Assembly: GCA_019237215.1 (NCBI GenBank)
Contig: JAFAHL010000443.1
Span: 1 to 44,785 of the forward strand
Direction of reading: 5' to 3'
DNA from: Hyphomicrobiales bacterium
Lineage (GTDB): Bacteria > Pseudomonadota > Alphaproteobacteria > Rhizobiales > Xanthobacteraceae
DNA: 44,785 nt
The notes below the pieces were generated by a model. That model saw only the letters and a program-made list of their open reading frames with translations, ran no database searches and was not told where the DNA came from. This document shows, piece after piece, positions 1 to 9,378 of this stretch. A program made the position numbers and the translations under genes. Each line of letters begins with the position of its first letter. The first letter of the stretch is position 1.

Positions 1-861
1 TCATTTCTTCGCCGCCGGTTTCGATCGTTGATCGACCGTTGCGAGCCGGAACGGTTCGAACGTCGGTTTGTAGGATTTCTCGTCGAGGAATTGCCGCATG
101 CCGGTATTGTAGGAGTCTTCTTTGTCGGCCACTTTGATCGCCTTGCCCTTCTCGGCGAGATAATCGTAGGCCTGCGCGACGTCCATGGTTCGCACGTGCC
201 GAATGGCCTGCTTGGTCGCGCGCAACACGGCGGCGCTTTTCTTCATCAGTTTCTCGGCGAGCTCGATGGTCGCAGCCTCGAGCTTGTCGGGCGGAACGGC
301 GTAGTTGACCATGCCGATGCGCGCGGCCTCCTTGCCGTCGAACGGCTCGCCCAGGCAGGCGTAATAGAGCGCGTGGCGCGGCAGCACCGTGTCGGCGACC
401 GCCTTCGACACCAGCGCGCCGGGCAGAATCCCCCAGTTCACCTCCGAAAGGGAGAAGGTCGCGTTCTCGGCCGCGATCGCGAAATCGCAGGCGAGCAGCT
501 GCATGAACGCACCGCCGACGCAGTAGCCGTGCACCATCGCGATCGTGGGCTTGTCGTAGCCGTAGAGCCGCTCCCATCGCCAGCGATTGGCGGCGGCGGC
601 GGCCTTCTTGCGTTCGGCCGGATCCCTCTCCAGCTCGCGGAAGAACTTCTTCAGATCCTGTCCGGCGCTGAAATTGCCGCCCTCGCCGGTCACCACGACG
701 ACCTTGACCGCGTCGTCGACTTCGAGCCGCGCCAGCGCGTCATCCATCTCGTAGTGGAGCGCGGGCGACATGGCGTTGCGTTTTTCCGGCCGGTTGAGGG
801 CTGCCCAGGCGATGCCGTCGCGCACCCTGACGTTCACGAAATCGTATTTGTAGTCGGTCAT
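1..861 (-). CDS. p-hydroxycinnamoyl-CoA hydratase/lyase (feruloyl-CoA hydratase/lyase-like), crotonase superfamily
   Basis: 286-aa ORF with crotonase motifs (NRPEKRNAM, GGNFSAGQDLKKFF, ATFSLSEVNWGILPG) and HCHL-like C-terminus (EDSYNTGMRQFLDEKSYKPTFEPF). Confidence 0.85.
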   Translation of the reverse strand: MTDYKYDFVNVRVRDGIAWAALNRPEKRNAMSPALHYEMDDALARLEVDDAVKVVVVTGEGGNFSAGQDLKKFFRELERDPAERKKAAAAANRWRWERLYGYDKPTIAMVHGYCVGGAFMQLLACDFAIAAENATFSLSEVNWGILPGALVSKAVADTVLPRHALYYACLGEPFDGKEAARIGMVNYAVPPDKLEAATIELAEKLMKKSAAVLRATKQAIRHVRTMDVAQAYDYLAEKGKAIKVADKEDSYNTGMRQFLDEKSYKPTFEPFRLATVDQRSKPAAKK

Positions 862-1104
862 CGGCGATCCTCCAATTCGTGGTCGCGACGGCGGGCGCGG
901 GCGCCGTTATGGAAATATCCTCGAGCAGGCGGCTCTTGGTAGAAGAACATTCCGCATTCGCGGCTTCAAGCAGCAATATTCCGGTGTAGCCTCTGCTTGC
1001 CGATTTCAGGTTTGCCGCGCCGGCATGGCAGAGCCCCGACATGGTAGGCCGATTGTCTCGCCCGTGGCGCGGGCCTATATGAGGCGTCCGGCCCGCCGCG
1101 GCCG

Positions 1105-1983
1105 ATGGATGACGCGAAGGGAATGCAGCCGAAGGCGAGGGAGTTGCCCATGGTTGAGGTCATCGAGCGGGAAACGGTCGGCGAGGCCATCGAGGCCACC
1201 GTCAACTACATTGTCGATAACGGCGAGAAGATATTTACCCAGACCGCTTCGCCTGGCTCGACCGACGTACGCAGCGGCGGCACGCTCGATCCCCATCGCG
1301 TGACCATCCGCAATGCGCGGTTGCAGGCAGGGCCGTTTGCGCTCGATCGCGAGGGCTTCCGTTTCGTCCGGCACGACACCAAGGTCGCCGATTTCTTCGA
1401 CGCAGACGAAATCCGCCGCGTCTACTACCCGGAGATGGAGGCGCTGGTGAAGGCCGAGAGCGGCGCCTCGCGCGTGGTCGTGTTCGATCACACCTTGCGC
1501 ACCGCCGACGCCGATGAGCGCGAGGCGCGCAAGATCCGCGAGGTGGTGCGCCGCGTGCACAACGACTACACCGAATGGTCGGGCCCGCAGCGCGTGCGCG
1601 ACCTGCTCCCGGACGAGGCCGACGAGCTCCTGAAACGCCGCTTCGCCATCGTGCAAGTGTGGCGGCCGATCCGCCACCCGGTCGAGAGCTTCCCGCTCGC
1701 GATCTGCGATGCGCGCAGCATCTCGCCGCGCGATTTCGTGGTGAGCGAGCGCCGCTATCCCAACCGAGTCGGCCAAACCTACGCCATCACCTACAACCCC
1801 GAGCACCGCTGGTACTGGTTGCCGCGCATGCGGCGCGAGGAGGCGCTGGTATTCAAAGTCTACGACTCTTCGAAGGACGGCCGCGCCCGCTGGTCCGCCC
1901 ACACCGCGTTCGAGGACCCGACCTCGCCGCCCAATGCGCGGCCGCGCGAGAGCATCGAAATCCGCACACTGGCGTTTTTCTAA
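1105..1983 (+). CDS. CmcJ/NvfI-family (GA4-desaturase-like) non-heme iron oxidoreductase
   Basis: 292-aa ORF; family-like HNDYTEWSGPQRVRDLLP and VQVWRPIRHPVESFPLAICDARS motifs. Start may be ATG at 1150. Confidence 0.7.
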   Translation: MDDAKGMQPKARELPMVEVIERETVGEAIEATVNYIVDNGEKIFTQTASPGSTDVRSGGTLDPHRVTIRNARLQAGPFALDREGFRFVRHDTKVADFFDADEIRRVYYPEMEALVKAESGASRVVVFDHTLRTADADEREARKIREVVRRVHNDYTEWSGPQRVRDLLPDEADELLKRRFAIVQVWRPIRHPVESFPLAICDARSISPRDFVVSERRYPNRVGQTYAITYNPEHRWYWLPRMRREEALVFKVYDSSKDGRARWSAHTAFEDPTSPPNARPRESIEIRTLAFF

Positions 1984-2056
1984 AAGCCCGCGATGGCGCA
2001 GCCGCGCAAGCCCGCGCGCGCCTGAGTAAGTGCGACCCGGTAGCAACCGCGACCTT

Positions 2057-2125
2057 CGTAGCCCGCATTGAGCGAAGCGAAATGCGGGGGAGTCCCGGAT
2101 GTCGCTTCGCTCCATCCGGGCTACG
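2057..2125. repeat. REP-like intergenic palindromic element
   Basis: cgtagcccgcattgagcgaagcgaaatgcggg...cccggatgtcgcttcgctccatccgggctacg: outer cgtagccc/gggctacg pair plus two inner hairpins (cccgcatt..aatgcggg and cccggatg..catccggg), each with an AGCGAAGCGA-type loop. Confidence 0.75.
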
Positions 2126-2236
2126 CGCTGTGCTGCCGCCTTTCCCGCTCCGAAAAATGTGTTTGCAGCGAATGATCGAGCCGATACGCTTTGTTGCCAA
2201 GTTGGCCGTTCACGCTGAGGCGAACCGGGGCTCGAC

Positions 2237-3235
2237 ATGGGCGGACTCGACATGGGCGGATTTGACGCAAAGGCCGCGGCGCGGCGAATGGCATGCTTGA
2301 TCGTGCTTGCGGCCGCGACGGCCGACGCAGCCCTCGGGCAGCCGGTCACATTGCGCATCGGCTACGGTATGGCGGCGGAAGAGCCGCTGTGGGTGCTCGT
2401 TGCCAAGCCCGATCTGGCCAAGAACCACGGCAAGGCCTACGCGCTCGACGCGACGCGGTTCACCGGCTCGGACAAGCGCAGCCAGGCATTCGAGGCCGGT
2501 GCCATCGACCTCGCCGCCAGCAGCGCGAACGGCGTGATTTTCGCGGCGGCGGAAGGCGTGGCGGCCAAGATGATCGCGTCGATTTCCCGCGAAAGCCCCC
2601 GCGGCTTCAGTACGAGCTTCTACGTCAGGGACGATTCGCCGATCAAATCGGTAGCCGACTTGAAGGGCAAGATTGTCGGCATCAACGGCTTCTACACGTC
2701 CGGTCACCTCTGGCTGAAAACCGCGCTTGAAAAGCAAGGGTTGGCCGAGACCGATGTCACGATCACGCCGGTTCCGTTCCCGGCGATGCAGGAAGCGCTC
2801 GAAGCCGGAAAGGTCGATCTCGGGATGTTTCCGCAGCCGTTCGCCGCGCTCGCGGAAAAGCAGGCGAAGGTCCGCAAAATCTTCGATGCCAAATATGGCG
2901 TACCATTCGAGGAGGAGCTGATCGTCCTCATCGGAAAGGGCGAATTCCTGAAAAAGAACGCGGGTGCGGTGCGCGCATTCCTCGAAGATCTTAAAGCGAG
3001 CATGCAGTTCTATCTCGAAAAGCCGCGCGAGGCCCGGCAACTCCTGATCGATCATAAGATGGTCCGCGTGAACCCCGACGTCTACCTGGCCATGAACGAC
3101 TACTATCGCGACCCGACGTTGCGGGTCGATGTCGAAGCGCTCGAGAAGATGCAGGCAGCGCAGATCGCGGCCGGGTTCCAGAAAAAGAGGGCCGACGTGA
3201 GGTCGCTGGTGGATCTCGGTCATCTGCCGAAATGA
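2237..3235 (+). CDS. ABC transporter substrate-binding protein, NMT1/SsuA/TauA-like
   Basis: 332-aa ORF with signal peptide (MACLIVLAAATADAALG), DLKGKIVGINGFYTSGHLWLKTALEKQGL; directly followed by matching ATPase and two permeases. Confidence 0.85.
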   Translation: MGGLDMGGFDAKAAARRMACLIVLAAATADAALGQPVTLRIGYGMAAEEPLWVLVAKPDLAKNHGKAYALDATRFTGSDKRSQAFEAGAIDLAASSANGVIFAAAEGVAAKMIASISRESPRGFSTSFYVRDDSPIKSVADLKGKIVGINGFYTSGHLWLKTALEKQGLAETDVTITPVPFPAMQEALEAGKVDLGMFPQPFAALAEKQAKVRKIFDAKYGVPFEEELIVLIGKGEFLKKNAGAVRAFLEDLKASMQFYLEKPREARQLLIDHKMVRVNPDVYLAMNDYYRDPTLRVDVEALEKMQAAQIAAGFQKKRADVRSLVDLGHLPK

Positions 3236-3247
3236 GCTTGCGCAAGA

Positions 3248-4042
3248 ATGCCCGCGACCATGCCGCTGTTGGAGGTCACGGACCTCGATAAGACGTTCAC
3301 GGTCGACAGCCGCAGCGTTAGAGCCATCGATCATCTCTCTTTGTCGATCGACGAGCACGAATTCGTCTCCATCGTCGGGCCTTCGGGCTGCGGCAAGAGC
3401 ACGTTCCTGCACATCATCGGCGGCTTCGAGCCTGCGACCGCTGGTGAGCTGCGGCTGAGCGGACGGCCGATCGGCCCTCCAGCTCCCGATCGCGGCATGA
3501 TGTTTCAGGAGCTTTCGCTATTTCCTTGGCTCACCGCCATCGAGAACGTCGCATGGCCGCTCGAGATGAAGGGATTGCCGAAACGCGAGCGTACCGCCAA
3601 GGCGGCCGAATATCTCGATCTCGTTCATCTTTCTCGTTTCGCCGATGTCTATCCCGGCCAACTGAGCGGCGGAATGAAACAGCGCGTTGCCCTGGCACGG
3701 CTGTTTGCGCTCGATCCGGAAATTATGCTGATGGATGAGCCGTTCGGCGCACTCGATTCCCAGACTCGGGAATTGCTGCAGGAGGAGTTGCAGTCGATCT
3801 GGCGGCGCGCCCGCAAGACGGCGCTGTTCGTGACCCACGACATCGACGAGGCGATCTATCTAGGAACGCGGGTGATCGTGTTCACGGCGCGTCCCGGCCG
3901 CATCAAGGCCGACATCCGCATTCCCAATCTCGATCGTTCCGGCGACTACCGAAAGTCTAAGGAATACCTCGCTTTGCGGGTCGAAGTCTGGGACCTCCTT
4001 CGGGACGAAGTATTGAAGGCGCGCGCGCTGGAGGAAGCATGA
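3248..4042 (+). CDS. ABC transporter ATP-binding protein, SsuB/TauB-like
   Basis: Walker A GPSGCGKST, signature LSGGMKQRVALAR, Walker B IMLMDEPFGALD, H-loop VTHDIDEA. Confidence 0.95.
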   Translation: MPATMPLLEVTDLDKTFTVDSRSVRAIDHLSLSIDEHEFVSIVGPSGCGKSTFLHIIGGFEPATAGELRLSGRPIGPPAPDRGMMFQELSLFPWLTAIENVAWPLEMKGLPKRERTAKAAEYLDLVHLSRFADVYPGQLSGGMKQRVALARLFALDPEIMLMDEPFGALDSQTRELLQEELQSIWRRARKTALFVTHDIDEAIYLGTRVIVFTARPGRIKADIRIPNLDRSGDYRKSKEYLALRVEVWDLLRDEVLKARALEEA

Positions 4043-4815
4043 GACTCAACTCGGCTTCGATCCAGAATTGGATTTTGCCGGTCGCGGCGTTGGCGGCTTG
4101 GGAAATTCTCGGCCGCGCCGGGGCGCTGCCGCGCTATCTGTCGACGCCGAGCGCGATCCTTGCGGCCCTGTGGGAAATCGCGCTGACGGGCGAGCTCTTC
4201 GTCGCGCTGGCCGCCAGCCTCTATCGGGTGTCGGTCGGGTTTGCGCTGGGCACGGCTGCCGGCATCGTCGTTGGCCTTGGCGCGGGGATTGTCCCCGGTG
4301 TGCGCCATTTCTTCGATCCGCTGGTATCCTTTCTTTACTCCATCCCGAAGGTCGCGTTTCTGCCGATCTTTCTGCTTCTGTTCGGCCTCGGGCATGCATC
4401 CAAGATTGCCATCATCGCATTTTCAGGTTTCTTTCCCGTGTTCGTGGCCTCGCGTCACGCCGTGCTGTCCGTCGACAAGCTTCTGCTCTGGGCGGCGCGC
4501 AATATGGGAACGCCGTCGCGGACGATCTTTTTCCGCGTCGTCATTCCGGCGGCCGCGCCGCAATTGTTCGGCGGCGTCCGCATCGGGCTCGCGCATGCCT
4601 TCGTGGTGCTGTTTGCGGCCGAGCTGATCGGCTCGAAGGCAGGGCTCGGTACGATCATCTCCTACGGCGAGGAGTGGGTGCGGTTCGATTTGATGTTCGC
4701 CGGCATCGTCTGCTTCGCCGTGCTGGGGTTTGTGAGCGACCGCTTGTTGCTGGCGATCCGATCGCGCCTGCTCAAGGGCCAAATGATCGGCACGGAGGAG
4801 GAAATCGTACGATGA
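4039..4815 (+). CDS. ABC transporter permease, SsuC/TauC-like
   Basis: 258-aa membrane ORF with the loop typical of the family (FLYSIPKVAFLPIFLLLFGLGHASKI); overlaps ATPase stop. Confidence 0.9.
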   Translation: MRLNSASIQNWILPVAALAAWEILGRAGALPRYLSTPSAILAALWEIALTGELFVALAASLYRVSVGFALGTAAGIVVGLGAGIVPGVRHFFDPLVSFLYSIPKVAFLPIFLLLFGLGHASKIAIIAFSGFFPVFVASRHAVLSVDKLLLWAARNMGTPSRTIFFRVVIPAAAPQLFGGVRIGLAHAFVVLFAAELIGSKAGLGTIISYGEEWVRFDLMFAGIVCFAVLGFVSDRLLLAIRSRLLKGQMIGTEEEIVR

Positions 4816-5588
4816 CCGCTCGAACCTTGGCGCAAGCCCGCTCGCTGATCGGGCGCTGGTACTCGATCCCGCTGCTGCTTGCGGTTTGGCAAGTGGCGGT
4901 CGCGAGCGGTCTGGTGGACTCCCGTCTGCTTCCGAGCCCGGGGAAAGTTTGGACCGCGCTTGCGACGGAAGTCGGCAATGGGACGCTCGTCTACCATGCA
5001 GGCGTGACGGTGTCGCGCGCTCTCGCCGGTTTCTTGCTCGCGGCGCTCGTCGGGATTCCGTTCGCCAGTGCGATGGGACGATCCGTGCTAGTGCGCAATC
5101 TGTTCGAGCCGATTTTTTTCATCGGCTATCCGATACCGAAGATCGCCTTGTTTCCCGTTTTCACCTATATATTCGGCATCGGAACGCCCTCGAAGATCGC
5201 GTTCACCTTTCTCGAATGCCTCTATCCGATCGTGGTGACGTGCTATTTCGGCTTCCGCGGGGTCCAGACGCGGCTGATTTGGAGCGCGCAAAATTGCGGC
5301 GCAAGCCGATCCATAATTCTGCGGCGGGTCATTTTGCCGGCGACGATGCCCAGCATTTTCTCGGGGCTGCGTGTCGCACTGCCTGTTGCGATCATCGTCG
5401 TCGTCATCACCGAAATGATCGGGGATTCCATCGGGCTTGGATATTACATCACCATCTGGAGCACGCGCTTCACCTTTGCCAACGTCTACGCCGCGATCAT
5501 CGTGATTGGAATCTGCGGCTTGGCGCTCGATCAGGCTTTGCTCCTGCTACGGCACAGCGCGATTTATTGGCAGCGGGAAGAGGCGTGA
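4812..5588 (+). CDS. ABC transporter permease, SsuC/TauC-like (second permease)
   Basis: ATG at 4812 overlaps previous TGA (ATGA); MTARTLAQARSLIGRWYSIPLLLAVWQ... FFIGYPIPKIALFPVFTYIFGIGTPSKI. Confidence 0.9.
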   Translation: MTARTLAQARSLIGRWYSIPLLLAVWQVAVASGLVDSRLLPSPGKVWTALATEVGNGTLVYHAGVTVSRALAGFLLAALVGIPFASAMGRSVLVRNLFEPIFFIGYPIPKIALFPVFTYIFGIGTPSKIAFTFLECLYPIVVTCYFGFRGVQTRLIWSAQNCGASRSIILRRVILPATMPSIFSGLRVALPVAIIVVVITEMIGDSIGLGYYITIWSTRFTFANVYAAIIVIGICGLALDQALLLLRHSAIYWQREEA

Positions 5589-5643
5589 TCAGTAGCGAGA
5601 TGCGTGGCGCCCCGCCTATCTTCGGCTGACCGGTGGACGCGCG

Positions 5644-8079
5644 ATGACGGCAGAGCAAGCGCACGAGCAAGGCAGCTACATCGGCCAGGCGCTGCGGCGC
5701 CGCGAGGACGTTCGCTTCATTCAAGGAAAAGGTCGATACGTCGACGATATCGTTCTGCCCGGCGTCGCATGGTGCGCCTTCGTGCGCAGCCCGCATGCGC
5801 ATGCGCGAATTCGCTCGTTGTCGACCCAGGCCGCGGCGATGCGGCCGGGCGTGCTGTTGACCCTGACAGCTGAGGATTGGGTCAAAGCGGGGCATGGCGA
5901 GCTCACGGTCGTACATCCGATGTCGTTCACCGACGGGCGGCCCATGAACGCGGCTCCCCGTCCGGCCTTCGCCCGCGGCAAGGTCAATCACGTCGGCGAC
6001 ATCGTTGCCGCGGTCGTGGCCGACAGCAGGTTCACCGCGGAAGAGGCCGCCGAGGCGGTGGAAGTCGACTACAGCCCGCTGCCGGCGGTGGTCGCGGCGC
6101 GCTTGGCCGTGAAGCCTGGCGCGCCGCTCGTGCACGAGCAATTCGGAACCAACGTCGTGTTCGAGATCGAGCGCGGAAATCGTCACCAAACGGAGGCGGC
6201 GATGTCCTCGGCGTCGAAAGTCGTCGAGCTCGATCTCACCAACAACCGTGTCTCGGCCAACCCGATCGAGCCGCGCTCCTATCTTTGCGATTATGATGCC
6301 ACGAGCGACCGTTACACGCTCTATGCGACTAGTCAGCAGCCGCACTACCTGCGCCGGTGGCTTTCGGTCTACACGCTCCACATTCCCGAACATAAGCTTC
6401 GGGTCGTCTCGCCCGATGTCGGCGGAGGCTTCGGGGCCAAGGGAGTCTTTTCCACCGAGGTCTCCACGGTCGTATGGGCAGCGCAGATTCTACGCCGGCC
6501 AGTCAAGTGGACCGCCACGCGAACTGAAACCTTCCTCTCCGATGCGCAAGCGCGCGATCACGAGACGACCGCTCGCATGGGTTTCGATCGCCATGGACGC
6601 GTCGTTGCCATGCAGATCGATACCTTGGCCGCGCTCGGGGCGTATCTGAGCAATTTCGCGCCGAGCATTCCCGGCAACTCCTATCCGCAGACCGTCACCG
6701 GCCTCTACAAGACGCCCAACCTTCATTTGCGGGTACGGGGTGTCTATACCAACACCGTACCGGTCGACGCCTACCGCGGTTCGGGACGGCCCGAGGCAAC
6801 GTGGATCAACGAGCGCCTCATCGAGTTTGGCGCGCACGAGCTTGGTATCGATGTGGTCGAGATGCGGCAGCGCAATCTCATCACGCGGGGCGAATTTCCT
6901 TATTCTGCGCCGGGAGGACGCGTCTACGACTCCGGCGATCCGCCGGCGCTGCTGCAACGGCTCTTGACGCTGGCCGACTATCCCGCGCTCCGGCGCGAAC
7001 AGGCAAGCCTGCGTACGAACGGAGTTTTGATGGGGATCGGGCTTGCGGCCTTCGTCGACAAGGCCGGCACCGGGCCGAGCACCAATCTCGCGCAACGGGG
7101 CGCCCTGCACGGCGGCTGGGAAAGCGCCGTGGTGCGCGTGCACAGTGATGGCAAGGTGACCGTGGTTGCGGGGACGCATTCGCACGGGCAAGGGCACGAG
7201 ATCACATTCTGTCAAATCGCGGCGGATCGGCTGCGCCTCCCGATCGACGATATCCGTCTTCTCGAGGGAGATACGGATCAAATCGCCTTCGGCAACGGGA
7301 CCTGGGGGGCGCGCTCGGCTTCGGTGGCGGGAACTGCAATTTACCGCGCCTGCGACAAGGTTCTCGACAAGGCGCTGCGTCTCGCCGCGCAAGCGCTGGA
7401 ATGCGCGGAGGGCGACATCGACTATGGCGGCGGCAGGTTCAAAGTGCGCGGCACCGACCGGTCGATCGGCTTCGCCGACGTCGCCAATATCGCCTACCAT
7501 GGAGTGGGGTTGCCGCCGGGCTGCTCGCCGGGTCTCGAAGTCGCCGAGTTCTACGATCCGCCGGATACCAACGATCCGCAAGCCATGCATCTCGCCGTCG
7601 TCATCGTCGATCCGGAGACCGGCTTCGTCGAGTTGCGCGGTCTTTATGCCGCCGACGACTGCGGCGTGGTCATCAATCCGATGATTGTCGAGGGGCAGGT
7701 GCACGGCGGCTTGGCGCAAGGCGTCGGCCAAGCGCTTGCGGAACATATCGTCTACGACCGCGTCTCCGGGCAGCTCTTGACCGCGAGCTTTCTCGATTAC
7801 GGCGTGCCGCGGGCGGTCGATGTTCCCGCCTTCGGCACCACCTTCCTTGCGAGCGCCGCGCCCAGCAATCCACTCGGCGTCAAGGGGGCAAGCGAGAGCG
7901 GAACGATCGGAGCGCCCGCCGCAATCGGCAATGCGGTCATCGATGCGCTGTGGCATCTTGGCGTACGCGATATCACCTTGCCGATCAGATCTGAAACCGT
8001 CTGGCGCGCAGTGTGCGACGCGCGCCGCGCGCGGCGAGGGGAGGAGGTGCAGGCGAGCCATGAACGACAAGTCGTCTGA
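5644..8079 (+). CDS. Xanthine dehydrogenase-family molybdopterin-binding (large) subunit, CoxL form-II-like
   Basis: 811-aa ORF; GGGFGAKGVF, AYRGSGRPEATW, DDCGVVINPMIVEGQVHGGLAQGVGQAL, KGASESGTIGAPAAIGNAV motifs. Confidence 0.9.
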   Translation: MTAEQAHEQGSYIGQALRRREDVRFIQGKGRYVDDIVLPGVAWCAFVRSPHAHARIRSLSTQAAAMRPGVLLTLTAEDWVKAGHGELTVVHPMSFTDGRPMNAAPRPAFARGKVNHVGDIVAAVVADSRFTAEEAAEAVEVDYSPLPAVVAARLAVKPGAPLVHEQFGTNVVFEIERGNRHQTEAAMSSASKVVELDLTNNRVSANPIEPRSYLCDYDATSDRYTLYATSQQPHYLRRWLSVYTLHIPEHKLRVVSPDVGGGFGAKGVFSTEVSTVVWAAQILRRPVKWTATRTETFLSDAQARDHETTARMGFDRHGRVVAMQIDTLAALGAYLSNFAPSIPGNSYPQTVTGLYKTPNLHLRVRGVYTNTVPVDAYRGSGRPEATWINERLIEFGAHELGIDVVEMRQRNLITRGEFPYSAPGGRVYDSGDPPALLQRLLTLADYPALRREQASLRTNGVLMGIGLAAFVDKAGTGPSTNLAQRGALHGGWESAVVRVHSDGKVTVVAGTHSHGQGHEITFCQIAADRLRLPIDDIRLLEGDTDQIAFGNGTWGARSASVAGTAIYRACDKVLDKALRLAAQALECAEGDIDYGGGRFKVRGTDRSIGFADVANIAYHGVGLPPGCSPGLEVAEFYDPPDTNDPQAMHLAVVIVDPETGFVELRGLYAADDCGVVINPMIVEGQVHGGLAQGVGQALAEHIVYDRVSGQLLTASFLDYGVPRAVDVPAFGTTFLASAAPSNPLGVKGASESGTIGAPAAIGNAVIDALWHLGVRDITLPIRSETVWRAVCDARRARRGEEVQASHERQVV

Positions 8080-8578
8080 AAGAGGCAAGCGCATCGCGGA
8101 TGAGCTTGCCGCGTGCGGCGTGCGGCTCGTTGCGTCGCTTCCCGACAACTGGTTGACGGGCGTCATCGACGCCGTCGACCGGGACGACCGCTTCGTGCAC
8201 ATCCCGGTCAATCGGGAGGAATCCGCGATCGGGCTTTGCTCCGGCGCCTATATGGGCGCCATGGGGTGCGCGGCGCTGATGGGCGCGTCGGGCTTCATGA
8301 CGGTGATCTACGCCATCACCAAGATCAACTACACCTATGAAATTCCGCTGTTTTTGCTGCTCACTTTGCGCGGCGGCGTCGGCGACCATCACAAGCACCA
8401 CGCGTCGAACAGCCTTTATCTTCGCCCGGTGCTCGATGCCATCAACATGCCCTATCAGATCATCGACGAACCCGGCGATATCTCCGTGATCTCCCGCTGT
8501 TATCGCCACACGCGCACGTTCTCCCGGCCGATGGCCGTCGTTTTCACGCGCGATCTGCTACGGGGCGGCCGGGCATGA
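8060..8578 (+). CDS. TPP-dependent decarboxylase alpha (PYR-domain) subunit, sulfopyruvate/phosphonopyruvate decarboxylase ComD-like
   Basis: 172 aa from ATG 8060; LVASLPDNWLTGVIDAV...VNREESAIGLCSGAYMGAMGCAALMGASG, with the conserved Glu of the PYR domain. Confidence 0.75.
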   Translation: MNDKSSERGKRIADELAACGVRLVASLPDNWLTGVIDAVDRDDRFVHIPVNREESAIGLCSGAYMGAMGCAALMGASGFMTVIYAITKINYTYEIPLFLLLTLRGGVGDHHKHHASNSLYLRPVLDAINMPYQIIDEPGDISVISRCYRHTRTFSRPMAVVFTRDLLRGGRA

Positions 8579-9186
8579 ATTACCTCGACTGTTTTCGAGC
8601 ACTCGCGCGCCGCCGCACCGATCAGCTGGTCGTGACCTCGGCGGGCAATTCCAGCCAAGCCTGGTGGGCGGCCACGCACGATAGCGAGGCAAGCTTTTAT
8701 CTCGATGCGTCGATGAGCCTCTCGACGATGTTCGCATCCGGGCTCGCGCTCGCGCGACCGGAGCTCAAAATCTGGGCCTTCATGGGCGATGGCGCGTTTT
8801 GCATGAACCCGGGCATGCTCATGGTCGAGCGGCAGATGAACCTGCCGAACTTGACGCACTTCCTGGTCTCGAACCGGGTCTATGGCGCGACCTCCAATGC
8901 GGGGCTGCCCAATGTCGGCAGCAACGATTATGCGGCGATCGCGCGTGCCATGGGTCTCGAGCGCGTGTTCGAGTTTCGCACTTTGGAGGCGCTCGAACGC
9001 GACTTCGCGACGGTGATGGCCGCGAACGTGGCCGGTCATACTTTCGTGGTGCTCGAGGTGAAGCCTTTTTCGGATGCGGAGCAGAAGCTCGAGCAGCCGC
9101 CCTTCGACGGACCAGAACTGAAATACCGCTTTGGACGCTACATCGAAGCGCGAACCGATTGCGATATTTTCGGATATCGGCTGTGA
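8575..9186 (+). CDS. TPP-dependent decarboxylase beta (PP-domain) subunit, ComE-like
   Basis: 203 aa; TPP motif GDGAFCMNPGMLMVERQMNLPNLTHFLVSNRVYGAT; translationally coupled to the alpha subunit (ATGA). Confidence 0.8.
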   Translation: MNYLDCFRALARRRTDQLVVTSAGNSSQAWWAATHDSEASFYLDASMSLSTMFASGLALARPELKIWAFMGDGAFCMNPGMLMVERQMNLPNLTHFLVSNRVYGATSNAGLPNVGSNDYAAIARAMGLERVFEFRTLEALERDFATVMAANVAGHTFVVLEVKPFSDAEQKLEQPPFDGPELKYRFGRYIEARTDCDIFGYRL

Positions 9187-9378
9187 TCCAATCTCTTGGA
9201 AACTAGCTTCGATCCTGTCCGAATGAGATCGTTACGGCTTGATCGGAACGTCGGGAAGTATCCCGGACGGTAGATCTGTTCCACTGTGAGCGAAATCAAA
9301 GCGGGCACGGACGACGAGATGATGCAAAGGAGCCGCCTCGCAGATTGACGCCCAGTTTCCCCACGGAGAAGCAAGCGC

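Noticed and set aside
9187-9378. Possible gene remnant upstream of ridA
   Set aside because: Short reading frames there show no recognisable motif; could be plain intergenic DNA.
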